Assembly (NCBI GenBank): GCA_024305745.1
Contig: JAHRBS010000004.1
Coordinates: 2,852,001-2,916,000, forward strand
Source: Polyporus tsugae
Taxonomy: Eukaryota > Basidiomycota > Agaricomycetes > Polyporales > Polyporaceae
DNA length: 64,000 bases
Reading direction: 5' to 3'
Part shown: one piece after another, positions 1-9,607 of the stretch
How the letters are laid out: the number at the start of each line of letters is the position of its first letter
Numbering within the stretch: the stretch's first letter is position 1
Notes under the pieces: generated by a model
The model's database searches: none
What the model saw: only the letters and a program-made list of their open reading frames with translations
Told to the model about the DNA's origin: nothing
Made by a program: the position numbers and the translations under genes

Positions 1-522
1 CAATCGTCTCGCAAGAGGACTGTGGTCGTGCGCGTCCAGCACGGATGTCGTTCTATGGCATAAACATGCTCCCCAGGGAGGTGTGTTCGAGGCGTGTTGG
101 GACTCTCGTGAGTCGCGTGCTATCGTCTTATGGGCGGCTGTGCGCTCTTCGCCTGCGTTCCAGGAGAGCTTATGTCCTCGTTGAGTATGCATGCTCACGA
201 TTGCAGGTGTAAACCTGACTGTTCTATCAATGTGCGACAAGACACGACCAACATGCACCGGTAGGTGGACGGCGTTTCTGCCAGCGGTATATCTCCCTGC
301 CCCCATCTCTCTCAGGGCCCCCTAACTCACACTGTTTGCGCACTAACGTGTGTTCCATCGAAGCACAACTCTGTCCAATTTGCGCCCTCTGATCCTCCAC
401 GAAGCTTCATCTCATCTCGCCATATCTATTCCACATTGAACGTGCCAGTACCTCCCCCGAACCTTACGATCCACAGGCTTCAAAACCCAATAAGTACCCA
501 CTCGATCCACAACTCTCCCGCC
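1..522. other. Upstream gene-free stretch
   Basis: I see no coding exon or RNA gene here. The last 200 bases are C/T-rich, as is common in fungal 5' UTRs and core promoters, and lead into the ATG at 523. The reading frame stays open upstream to 265, but it begins at a GTG and the peptide it encodes looks random. Confidence 0.5.
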
Positions 523-3105
523 ATGTCTTCTGGACAGTCTCTCTCACGTCGCTCCTCTCTTGTTGACTATATCTCGCAAATCCCGCGCCCGCGCCTCGCT
601 AGCCTCCGTTCCCGCAAGTCTACGGTCTCCCTGAAGTCCACCGCCTCGACCAAGGTCGACAATTACACTCCGTACGCCGTCCACCAGCAGAAGATGAAGC
701 CCATCATTCTCCGCGATGCAGACGCGACGCAGAAGCTCCTCGAGGCGATTCTCGAGACTCCTCAGGGCCGTCGCTCTGTTTCGCGCCTCGCGCGCACCTG
801 CAAGGCCTTCAAGGAGCCGGCTTTGAACGTCCTCTGGCACGATCTAGACAGCCTCACTCCACTCCTCAGTCTATTTCCGAGCAACATACTGAAACGCGCC
901 CGCAGGCCGGGCATGGGCCTGGTACGCCTTCTGTCTCAGTCGGCACCGCAAGCGTCGTTACTCACACAACTATTCACATCTTTTGCCCCTCCCTCCCTCC
1001 TCTCGCCGATATCCGAACAGACGAAGGCGCCAGAGCGCGACGATTGGACCCGAGTCCTCGCCTATGGAATGCGGGTGAAGAGCATCGGGTACGTAGAGAT
1101 GTCAGGGAACATCGCCCCTTCGATCCTCCCACTGCTCGAGGAGCACCGCCCGGCGACGTTCATCCTCCCCAACCTCACGTCGCTCACGTGGAAGGTCGAG
1201 ACCGCGGCAAACCTAGAGCGATGCCGCATGTTCCTCGCACCGTTTGTCGAGTCCATCCAACTCGAGGTGGGCTCGAAGAGTCCGCGCATCAACGACATCC
1301 TGGAGGAGATCGCGAACCACAAGGGCCTGAAGTCCTTCTCGTTCACGCTCCACACGAACCTCCCTGACAAGTTCACGGAGACGTTCCAGGACAACGTCAA
1401 GCTCGAGAAGCTTGCCCTCACTGCCCCCGGTGCGCTTGCGGCCAGGGTCGGCAAGTGGGCTTCCGGGCTTCCCCTTCTGAAGACGTTGGGCGTCGACCTC
1501 TCCGCGCGCTCGACCACCGCGGTCGAGGGTTTCTTCGATGACATCAGCCCCGGCTCTGGCTATTCGACCCCCAGCTCCGTTGGGGGCACAGACAGCGGTG
1601 TCTTTTCAGCTGACGAAGCGGACTTCTCCGAGGCACGCAAGGCAGCGGTGCGCCTAACGCGCGATGGGCCTCGCCGCGGAGCCTTCGCGAAATTGAGCAA
1701 CCTCACCCTGACGGGCGAGGCTGCCAACCTTACCATGTTCCTCAAGCACCTCACGAGCCCCCTCGCCCAGCTCGATTTGGTAATGGAGGACCCGCCCATG
1801 CCCCTCGACTGGCACAGCCTGTGCGTGGTCGTGTCCGACCAGTTTGCGGACACCTTACAGTCCCTGCGTATCTCCGCTACGAGTGCGTCGCGGTTTGGGG
1901 AGCTCGTCCGCGCGACGTCGCGAGGAGGGGACGCGCCCATGCATCACCTCCCGCTGACGTACTTCTCGATGCTGCCGCGTTTGTGGCGCTTCGAGGTCGA
2001 CCTGCCCGAATCAGTGATCTTCGAGGAAAAGGACTTGAAGCACATTGCGCGCATCTGCCCCAACATCGAGATTCTCCGACTTTCGCCCAACGCACGCTTC
2101 TCACCTACTGGCCCTCCCCCGTCCATCACTCTCGAGAGCACTGTCCCCCTCACGCGCGACTGCCGCCGGTTGCACACGCTCGCCGTCGTCATGAATGCGG
2201 CAGAGTTGTCGAGCGACGACGTCTACTCGACGCGCGTCGTCTGCTCGCGCTCGCTCCTACGCCTGCATGTCGGCCACTCGTGGGTCAAGAACCCGCTGCA
2301 AACTGCGGTGCTTCTCAGCCACCTCACGCCATACCTCGAGACCCTGAAGTATTTCGAGCCCAAGAGCCGTGCCGGTGCCGTCGAAGCGAACTCGTCCGCG
2401 TGGCAGAGAGTCGCCGAGATCCTCCCGCACGTCCAGCACATCCGGCTGTCTGAGCGGAAGCTCCAGCCGCCCCCGGCGCCGTACGTCCCTCCCCCCAAGT
2501 CGGACAAGGCGGTCGACGCGACGCCGATCATGTTCGACGCAGCGGTGTCCGTCCGTCCTCAGGTCCAGGAGATGTCGATCCAAGCGGTGCCCGAGGTCGT
2601 CGATTTCGGCGTGCAGATCATGCCGGGGACAACCGAGGTCTCTATCGACGCCACGCCCGTGCTCGTCGAGGCGGAGGTGATGGCCGTCCCCGAGTACAGC
2701 GAGGCGAGCATCGAGGCCATTCCGCCGACAGAGGAAAAAGGAACGGAGCCTTGGGAGCCAGACACCGAGTCCGAGGCGTCGTCAGACAGCGTCGAGTACC
2801 CCGTCCCCCCGATCTCGATGTTCACCCCCACCGCGGTCGTGAGCGGCGCGGTGTATATCACCCACCGCGTGTTCCGCTTCTACACCGCGCCGATCCGTTT
2901 TGTGTTCTCGTTTATGCCCACCATGCCCATGCCCATGCCCATCCTTTCAAAATTCACCCTCCATGCAATCCCCTCCTCCGAGCTCGAGCTCAATGAGAAG
3001 CAGGCGCTGCTCGCCGCCAACGCTGAGCCCCAACCCCAGGCGTCGGCGCACGCGCACGCGAACGGCACAGCGGTCCATGTGGAGATCAACCCTGTTTGTC
3101 AATAA
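523..3105 (+). CDS. F-box-like leucine-rich-repeat protein
   Basis: Single-exon gene of 860 residues. The ATG at 523 was chosen because the longer frame starts at a GTG and its upstream peptide looks non-coding. Residues about 62-108 resemble the degenerate F-box of agaricomycete F-box/LRR proteins (SRLARTCKAF, EPALNVLWHDL). The middle has irregular leucine-rich segments ending in 'CPNIEILRLSP'. Such proteins usually act as SCF ubiquitin-ligase substrate adaptors, but no substrate can be named. Residues 663-735 hold a degenerate 22-residue tandem repeat. The C-terminus has a hydrophobic/aromatic stretch (about 772-795) followed by Met-Pro dipeptides from an ATGCCC hexamer run. The family is large and fast-evolving, so the F-box role is inferred from the N-terminal motif. 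Confidence 0.8.
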   Translation: MSSGQSLSRRSSLVDYISQIPRPRLASLRSRKSTVSLKSTASTKVDNYTPYAVHQQKMKPIILRDADATQKLLEAILETPQGRRSVSRLARTCKAFKEPALNVLWHDLDSLTPLLSLFPSNILKRARRPGMGLVRLLSQSAPQASLLTQLFTSFAPPSLLSPISEQTKAPERDDWTRVLAYGMRVKSIGYVEMSGNIAPSILPLLEEHRPATFILPNLTSLTWKVETAANLERCRMFLAPFVESIQLEVGSKSPRINDILEEIANHKGLKSFSFTLHTNLPDKFTETFQDNVKLEKLALTAPGALAARVGKWASGLPLLKTLGVDLSARSTTAVEGFFDDISPGSGYSTPSSVGGTDSGVFSADEADFSEARKAAVRLTRDGPRRGAFAKLSNLTLTGEAANLTMFLKHLTSPLAQLDLVMEDPPMPLDWHSLCVVVSDQFADTLQSLRISATSASRFGELVRATSRGGDAPMHHLPLTYFSMLPRLWRFEVDLPESVIFEEKDLKHIARICPNIEILRLSPNARFSPTGPPPSITLESTVPLTRDCRRLHTLAVVMNAAELSSDDVYSTRVVCSRSLLRLHVGHSWVKNPLQTAVLLSHLTPYLETLKYFEPKSRAGAVEANSSAWQRVAEILPHVQHIRLSERKLQPPPAPYVPPPKSDKAVDATPIMFDAAVSVRPQVQEMSIQAVPEVVDFGVQIMPGTTEVSIDATPVLVEAEVMAVPEYSEASIEAIPPTEEKGTEPWEPDTESEASSDSVEYPVPPISMFTPTAVVSGAVYITHRVFRFYTAPIRFVFSFMPTMPMPMPILSKFTLHAIPSSELELNEKQALLAANAEPQPQASAHAHANGTAVHVEINPVCQ
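2509..2727 (+). repeat. Degenerate 66-bp (22-residue) tandem repeat inside CDS
   Basis: Three full units and one partial unit of 22 residues lie inside the F-box-like protein. Each unit starts with a (S/A)(I/V)(D/Q/E)A(T/V/I)P core, for example 'VDATP', 'SIQAVP', 'SIDATP', 'SIEAIPP', with alternating acidic and hydrophobic residues between. The unit starts are 66 bases apart. Confidence 0.75.
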
Positions 3106-3470
3106 TTCTTCGACTTATGGTTTATATGATGTATACTTACATGATGCGGAACGATGTGCTGGCGCTAACGTAGGACTCTGCTGTTGTGAATGACAATATC
3201 ATTATTGCTTCCCCTGTTGTTGTGACGAGTGAGAGTTCTCCTGCGGCAGCCTGCCTGCCCCAATCTGCTGAAGACAGAACAGTTGAAGACGTCCAAGCTC
3301 TCAAGCCCTTCCGGTTCCAGTTCGGCGCATCTGTGCCGGTGCGAGCGCTGCTCCACGTGACCGAATGCTGGAAGCAGGATGAAGAGCGCCTGTACGCGAC
3401 GCGTCAGTCCAGTCTGAGAACCGCGACGAGTGCCTGGCTTGCATCCTCCACCACTTCTCCGACATACATC
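3106..3470. other. Intergenic, 365 bp, tandem genes
   Basis: Lies between the stop of the F-box-like gene and the ATG of RPN5. It must hold the 3' UTR of one and the promoter of the other. No ORF, repeat or RNA gene stands out. Confidence 0.4.
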
Positions 3471-5302
3471 ATGGCCGATCCCAAAAAGCAAGAGAAGGAC
3501 TTCACCAAGGAGGTTGACGAGCTCCTTCCGCAGGTGCAGAGTCTCGCGCAGGTACGTTCATGAGTCTGCTCCAATCTCCCGCTGTGGCGGCAACTGACCC
3601 CGGTATGTTCGTACAGTCCGGTAAACTGCAGGAGTCCTTGGACAAAATCTATGTGCTAGAAAAGCAAACCCGCAATGTATGTGCTCCGCCTTGAATGTTT
3701 ACAATGCCAAGCGGTCTCACCGGACGATTCGTAGGCGTCGGACATGAACTCCACCACCCGCCTCGTGAAGGAGGCTTCCGAGCTGTGTTACAAGGCCGGG
3801 AAGCTCGAGCTACTGAACAGTAACATCAACACGCTGAGCAAGAAGCATGGACAGTTGAAGGCGGTCATCCAAGCTTTGGTGGAGCAGGCGATTGGTTGGC
3901 TCGAGGAGATCCGCAAGTCCACGGGCACCGAGAAGTGGTTGCAGCTCATCGAGACCTTGAGAAACGTGACGGAGGGAAAGGTACGTTTTAGGGTTCGTTC
4001 TCACCTCAAAAGTCCTGCTCAAGTGCTTTCTTGAAGATCTTCCTCGAAACTCCACGAGCACGGATTACCCTCCTCCTCGCACAATATCATGAATCCCTCA
4101 CCGCCGCTGCTTCTGCCACACCTACTTCCCGTAAAGAGGCCCTCCAGCTCGCGTCCGATCTCCTTAGCGACCTTCAGGTCGAGACGTACTCGTCTATGGA
4201 CCGTCGAGAGAAGACGGAGTTCCTCCTGGAGCAGATGCGCCTGTTGATCGCCTTCGCCCGTCTCAAGGACGCTGAGATCGGTGGGGAAAGCAAAGACTCG
4301 ATTGCAGGCGGCGAGGCTGAGTGGGTGAAGGTGCGGGTGGGTGGCCGGAAGGTCAACGAAGAGTTCCTCAAGAACAAAGAAAACGAGGTATGCACACGTC
4401 CCGTTTGAATATTAGCAATTCGCGCTGAAAGAAGGTGGCGTGCACAGGATCTTAAACTCAAGTACTACGACATGATGATCCAGTATGCACTGTATCAGAG
4501 TGCATACCTCGATGCCGCCAAGTACTACCACAAAGTATGGGAGACACCGTCCATCAAGGAGGAGGTGAACGGCCGGGGCCGTGAGGTGCGTAACGCGCTC
4601 TCAGTATATTCAGTCCTATGATCCTCATATTATCCTCAGGCTCTGGAGCACATCGTCTACTACGTGGTCCTCGCGCCTCACGACAATGAACAATCTGACA
4701 TGCTCCACCGCCTGTTTAACGACCCTGCCCTCCCGAAACTGGAGCTCAACTAGTAAGCCAGGGTTCTGTTTTCTTTGCAATACGAAGCTGAGGAATGGTT
4801 GCAGTGCGCTGGTGAAGTGCTTCACAACACCTGAGCTCATGAGGTGGCCGGGTATTGAGCAAATATACGGCCCTCATCTGAAGAAGACGAGCGTATTTAG
4901 CTCGCCCAAGCTCTGGGAAGACCTGCACACCAGGGTCATTGAGCACGTAAGCACACACGTCCGCGACATGGACAGAATTGATACTGACAAGCTCCGCAGA
5001 ATATCCGCATCGTTTCCCAATATTACACTCGCATCACTCTCACTCGCTTGACTTCCCTCCTCGACCTCACCCAACAACAAACCGAAGAGACGCTTTGCCG
5101 ACTAGTCGTGTCGGGAACCGTCTGGGCACGAATTGACCGACCGGCAGGCATTGTCAACTTCCGTCAGAGCAGGGGTGCTGAAGACGTCATGAACGACTGG
5201 AGCTCGGACATGCAGAGGCTATTGGGCCTCGTCGAGAAGACCTGGATGGGCGTGAATGCCGCGCAGGCGGCACAATCGCGAGCAGTGAAGGCGGCGTCAT
5301 GA
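3471..5302 (+). CDS. RPN5: 26S proteasome regulatory subunit Rpn5 (PSMD12)
   Basis: Non-ATPase lid subunit of the 26S proteasome, with helical TPR-like repeats and a C-terminal PCI domain. Eight exons: 3471-3551, 3617-3676, 3735-3980, 4037-4387, 4448-4585, 4640-4752, 4805-4946, 5000-5302. All introns are GT-AG, and the joins give 477 residues, the usual Rpn5 length. Diagnostic segments include 'LEKQTRNASDMNST', 'LKLKYYDMMIQYAL', 'ALEHIVYYVVLAPHDNEQ' and the PCI winged helix around 'LCRLVVSGTVWARIDRPAGI'. The gene converges on the mS23 gene. The protein also resembles COP9 subunit 4, but the motifs fit Rpn5 better. Confidence 0.93.
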
Positions 5303-5441
5303 CGTACTGTACCCCTTGTAGCTTTACTGTGGATAATTTTTCCTTCATTTCCGAGGTTGTTCTTCGCGGGTGCGGAGGAATGGTATGCAGTGTGCAATTA
5401 ATTCCAAGGTAATATATGAAACAAACGAAGGCACGGGGGAT

Positions 5442-6381
5442 CTATGCTGGTACTGCCTGGGGTCGGAGGTTGAAGAAGTCGGCCTGCGCAGAAATCCTCT
5501 GTGCTGCCCGCTCCGGTGTCGAGAGACCTTCTGGCTTGATTTCCGGGTCGCTGAAAACGGGCGCATATACAGGCCGGACCCCCTCCTTCCACAACCGTGT
5601 GTACTGCTGGCCCTTGGTCCACTCGTCTAGCCGCCCTTCGCGCTCGACGACAGCCTTCCAACGCTTGCGCTCTGTCTCCGCCGTGCGGTCGCGTGCGGCA
5701 GTATCCTGGAAGGTGCGGAGGGCCTTCTGCTCCTTGGAGAACGTGATGTCGACCTGCGACGGGCCAAACTCCATCCCGAGATGCTCCGCCTCGGCCAGCG
5801 CAATCGAACGCGCGACCTGGATCTCGGAACGCAACGAGCGGAACTGGGCCACGGCGGACGCGTACGCCGACGACAGGTCCATGTCGTGGTGTTCATACAG
5901 GTTCACCGCGTAGCGGACGGCACTGTCATACGCTCCAAAGGTCAGCACGACACGCCAACACAAGTGAAGCGACGCGTAGCAACACGCACTCCTCTGGGGA
6001 GGGATTCCGCCCTCTCTGCCGCAATCTCTTCCACTCCAGTCCACGTATGGGGTGCTCTGTATCGACTGCCGCGCCCTCGACGAGACTCGTGTACCGGAAG
6101 GCTTCGAAGGGATGGTCGCGGAAGAACTGCCGCCGGACCTCGTCCTCCACGTACTTGACGGGGAGGGGCTTGGTTGTTTTGCTGTCCGCGTGGGGGGTGA
6201 GGGGCGTCGCGGACGACGGGGTGTCGAAATGGGTGCGCGAAGGGGGGCTGCGGGCGGGGAGGGGCAGGGGAGGGTTGTCGAGGACGGCGCGGAACCAGGC
6301 AGGCTCGCGCTGGATGTAGCCTTCGCGGAGGAGGCGGGACGCCTGCTTGTGCACTTGGTTCGCGATGCGCTTTGTGGCCAT
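5442..6381 (-). CDS. RSM25: Mitochondrial small-subunit ribosomal protein mS23 (Rsm25)
   Basis: Component of the mitochondrial 37S ribosomal subunit. Two exons (6381-5990 and 5922-5442, 67-bp intron) encode 290 residues. The N-terminus 'IANQVHKQASRLLREGYI' followed by 'REPAWFRAVLDNPPLPLP' is the signature of the mS23/Rsm25 family. The C-terminal half is charged and helical (DMDLSSAYASAVAQFRSLR). The intron ends were chosen so that 'RGRNPSPEDAVRYAV' is restored, matching the family. The gene is convergent with RPN5 and divergent from the metallothionein gene. Confidence 0.9.
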
Positions 6382-6912
6382 CAGTGAACGAGCAGGGCGA
6401 CGAGACGCGGAAGCGAGGACTCGGACGAGGATGGGGGGCTGTGACGGGACTCAGAGTCAGACTGGTGACGAGGCGGGCGGCTGAGATGCTATTTTGGGAG
6501 TGTGAGAGGATTCGGGAAGGGGGCCCGAGGTTCGCGTCCTTCTCGGCGCTCGCCTGGGCCGGCGACGGGCGTCCGCAAACGTCTGCTCAAGGCAAAACGC
6601 TCCCTCCCTAGGAAGTTGTCTTGCTATTGTCCCACCTGTTCTGGGGTTGCCCAGTCGGCGCACTTCCTTTGCACATACCCGCATGTGTCTCTCAACTTTT
6701 GGTCATGATCAGCTTCCATCACAAAGCTCCGGATCCAAGCACAGGAATCCGACACCTCAAATATGCACCCTGTGATACGCCGCACATTGTGTCGGACCTG
6801 TAAAACCTCCGTCGAGAACAGGCAAGCGAAATCGATTAGCAGGCCGATGAGCGGTCAACGCCCTTTTAGGCCTAGGGATCCTCTTCTTGAGTCCTTTGCC
6901 AATCCCATGGGA

Positions 6913-6923
6913 TTATCAGATAA
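6913..6923 (+). promoter_or_regulatory. Inverted GATA pair matching ATCWGATAA
   Basis: The 11 bases TTATCAGATAA form two GATA cores in opposite orientation separated by one base. Bases 6915-6923 exactly match ATCWGATAA, the site described for fungal iron-responsive GATA repressors (Urbs1/SreA family). It sits about 105 bp upstream of the metallothionein ATG and about 27 bp upstream of the TATA box. The match is direct; binding and function are inference. Confidence 0.45.
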
Positions 6924-6949
6924 CGCTGTGATCCCGCAGTGGCCTTGGG

Positions 6950-6959
6950 TATATAAAAG
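6950..6959 (+). promoter_or_regulatory. TATA box of metallothionein gene
   Basis: TATATAAAAG lies 68 bp before the ATG at 7027, a good TATA-box match at a plausible distance for a short 5' UTR. Strong TATA boxes are typical of stress-inducible fungal genes. Confidence 0.65.
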
Positions 6960-7026
6960 CGCACCAGTCTCCCTCCATACTGCCCCAGAGCATCTCTCAC
7001 ACTTCGTCCCCTACAACCTATCCACT

Positions 7027-7288
7027 ATGGTACGTGGACCTCCGCCCATGTTTTTATCGTCCCTCTGCGCTGACCCGCACTACAGCCTTCCAACGTCAAG
7101 TGCACCACCTCGAGCAACGACTGCTCCAACTGCACCTGCGGTGAGCCCCCCAAGAACAAGGCCAACTGCGGCTCGTCCAGCTGCAGCTGCGGCGCCTCGT
7201 ACGTCCTGCACCATTTGCTTGTCCACGTTCTCGACACTGACTTCAGCTATCTAGCTGCGCCTGCAAGCCCGGCGAGTGCAAGTGCTGA
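7027..7288 (+). CDS. Metallothionein, 49 residues, ATG-only first exon
   Basis: Small Cys-rich metal-binding protein, likely chelating Cu(I), Zn or Cd in the cytosol. Three exons: 7027-7029 (only the ATG), 7086-7198 and 7255-7288. The two introns are each 56 bp and have clean ends (GTACGT...ACAG and GTACGT...CTAG). The product has 11 cysteines in 49 residues (positions 7, 14, 17, 19, 29, 34, 36, 40, 42, 47, 49) with C-x-C and C-x2-C clusters such as 'CSNCTCGEPP', 'SCSCGASCACK' and the end 'PGECKC'. It has no aromatic residues apart from none visible in the reading, as usual for metallothioneins. The gene is too short and too split for ORF scanning. Its promoter has a TATA box and an iron-type GATA site. 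Confidence 0.88.
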
Positions 7289-7734
7289 GCATTGTGCGGC
7301 TACTCACTGCCCAAACTTGGAACTCCTGAGTTTCGTAACATTGTACGAGATGTATTGAAGTCACGGCAAATCGATTGTACAATTTACCCGACTGGATGTG
7401 AGTTCGCTGCTTCAAGTCATGAATCATGCTTCTGCATTCAAGGAGATACCGGCTCGGGGTAATATTCTATTTTGTTTGGGCCTTCATCGCTCCATGTAGT
7501 CTCGTGTCACGATCGATTCCCGACCGCAGTACGGTCGGGTCCAACTTCGAATTCGGTGCAGTATCGATTGAGGATGTGTGTTGGTGCCAATTGAGCTCGA
7601 GGGTGCCCTGCGATTACGTTCGAAGGGCCACGGCGCTCAGAATTCGAACTGCCGCAGCACCCAAGCCAGAAACAGCACTCATAATCGGATGCCAGGCTTT
7701 TGCCCATCGCCCTCCGTTAGTCTCTACCACCATC
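7289..7734. other. Intergenic, 446 bp
   Basis: Holds the metallothionein 3' end and the upstream region of the Lnt-like gene. The only structure I see is a perfect 8-bp inverted repeat at 7519-7539. Confidence 0.4.
7519..7539. repeat. Perfect inverted repeat, 8-bp arms, 5-base spacer
   Basis: CCCGACCG and CGGTCGGG flank CAGTA, about 200 bp upstream of the Lnt-like start codon. It could be a hairpin in the 5' UTR or a dyad site for a Zn2Cys6 factor (it contains CGG/CCG triplets). Both readings are inference. Confidence 0.5.
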
Positions 7735-9607
7735 ATGTCGTCCTCTCTTGCAAGTTTGCCCATCCAAGCTCCATCGCGGGTCTATCCTACCCTCGGCTTC
7801 ATCCTCGCCCTAGGGGCACTCTCGCCAACCCCGTCCTTGCCTCCCTTAATCCTTCTACTCGCCGTATTGCGTTTGCATGCCTTTACCTTCATACCACGAC
7901 GTAACTGGTCAAGCAGTCTCTGGCAGTTTGGCGTCATCTCTCTGGCGATAACCATAGTGCATGCGAAATCTTCACTCCAGGCTCTATCCACCCCTTCTAC
8001 CTCCTTCATCGTGTTAATATGCCTCTCAGCCCTGACGACTGCAATTGCTGGTGCAGCGATGGCGATCGGGTATTTTGTCGAACGTGCCAAGCTCACTCAT
8101 GCCACCGTGACTGTGTTCCCTGCCGTCTGGGCTACCGCTTGGGCTGTGGCAGAATACTGCAGCCCCATCGGTCAGCTCGCGACTTGGAGTCCCATCGTCC
8201 AGCTCGGAGGGTACGCATGGCTCCGGCAGATTGGCGGCCAGGTCGCAATCAACTGGGTGGTTGCGGCCTGGTCTGTTGTCATCGCGGACGCAGCGGGAGG
8301 TTGGATGCTTGGGTCGAGCGAGGAGCCAGATGACACTACGCCAGGTCTCATCGACTTTACCGACAACGATGCACCTCCCCACTCTGCGGTCGGCATCAAT
8401 GGGGCAAGAAGAGCAGCTGCCTATAGCCCGGTGGACAAGACGCGGATTACACTGCTAGCAGGGCTACTCGTGTTGGCCGTCCCTTCGTATTTCATCTCTG
8501 CCATGCCTTCCCATGTCGCTGCGCCGGACGTCACTCCCCTCGGGGTTGCATGCGCTCTACCCTATCCAATGAAGAACGGGAAGTACCTGGGCCCTCCAGG
8601 TCTGGACGACTACATATCGGAGTCGAGGAGGCTGCAAGGCCAGGCCAATATCGTTCTTTGGCCTGAGAGTTCAATTCACTTCGAGTCACGCAACGAAAGG
8701 GAGGAGGCATTCGAAAAGATCAGGGATAAGATCAACCGCGGCGTGTACTACGGCGTCGGGTTTGACGAGGTCGTCCGCGAAGACTCGCCGGACGGTGCTT
8801 GGAAGGTCGGCATGAGCAGGAACGGACTCGTTCTCCTCGGCACCGAAGGCGTGGTGTACGAGTATTACAAGAGACACCTGGTGCCCAGTAAGCGTGTCCA
8901 TTAACATGCCCCCCCGAGCCCCACTTACTCAAAACGCCTGCGTTCATTTTATTGTAGTTGCCGAGTCGTTCTCGATGGCGCCTTCCAACGAGAAACCCTC
9001 GATCTTCACCATGCAGCTCGCGCACCCAAGCACCTACACGGCCCCAACGTGGGCCCCCGCGCCCAACTTTACGCGGCCCGTCGACATCACCGCGTCCATC
9101 TGCCTCGACTTCTCCACCGCCTCGTCCTTCGCCGGCCTGCCGTCTCGCCCTGCGCTCATCCTCGCCCCCGCGCGGACGTGGCACAGGAGCATCGGGCTCG
9201 CGATGTGGGAGCAGGCGAAGGCGCGTGCTGAGGAGCAGGGCAGCATCGTGCTCTGGTGCGACGGGGGCGAGGGTGGGGTGAGCGGCGTGGCTGGGAGGGG
9301 GATGCACGCCTTCAGGCAGGTCGGCCCGAGGTCCTGGGCGCAGACCGTGAGCATCCCGTGGCCGTTCGACCGGTCCCGCACGGTGTTCTCCGCGGCGGGG
9401 ACGTGGGCGGCGATGGGAGTCGTCTGGGGCATTGCTGGCGTGGGTTTGGCCGCGGGGCGCGTCGTGAGCCAGCTGGAGGAGCGTGAGCGTGGGTCGGGGA
9501 GAGCTTTGGGGCTGGGGAAGATGCTAGAGATGATTCGCGACGCGGTGTCGAGCTTCGGTCGGCGGGAGAGGCGAGGTGAAGAGCGGCCGCTGCTGGGTGA
9601 ACTGTGA
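7735..9607 (+). CDS. Lnt-like carbon-nitrogen hydrolase (apolipoprotein N-acyltransferase family)
   Basis: Membrane protein of 600 residues in two exons (7735-8887 and 8958-9607). The N-terminal half has several hydrophobic helices, as in bacterial Lnt. The C-terminal half is a nitrilase fold. The Glu-Lys-Cys triad of the family is present: Glu311 in 'VLWPESS', Lys379 in 'EYYKRHLVP' and Cys433 in 'ITASICLDFS'. A second acidic residue, Glu387, directly follows the join ('LVPIAES', matching bacterial 'LVPFGE'). A last hydrophobic segment lies near residue 540. In bacteria Lnt acylates lipoproteins; the fungal substrate is unknown to me. A start further upstream was rejected because that frame runs through intergenic-looking sequence. 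Confidence 0.85.

Larger units (their letters stand above)
6382..7026. other. Divergent intergenic region mS23 / metallothionein
   Basis: 645 bp between two divergent start codons. Only short shadow ORFs occur. The half next to the metallothionein gene carries a TATA box and a paired GATA site, listed separately. The half next to mS23 is GC-rich and shows nothing recognisable. Confidence 0.5.
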
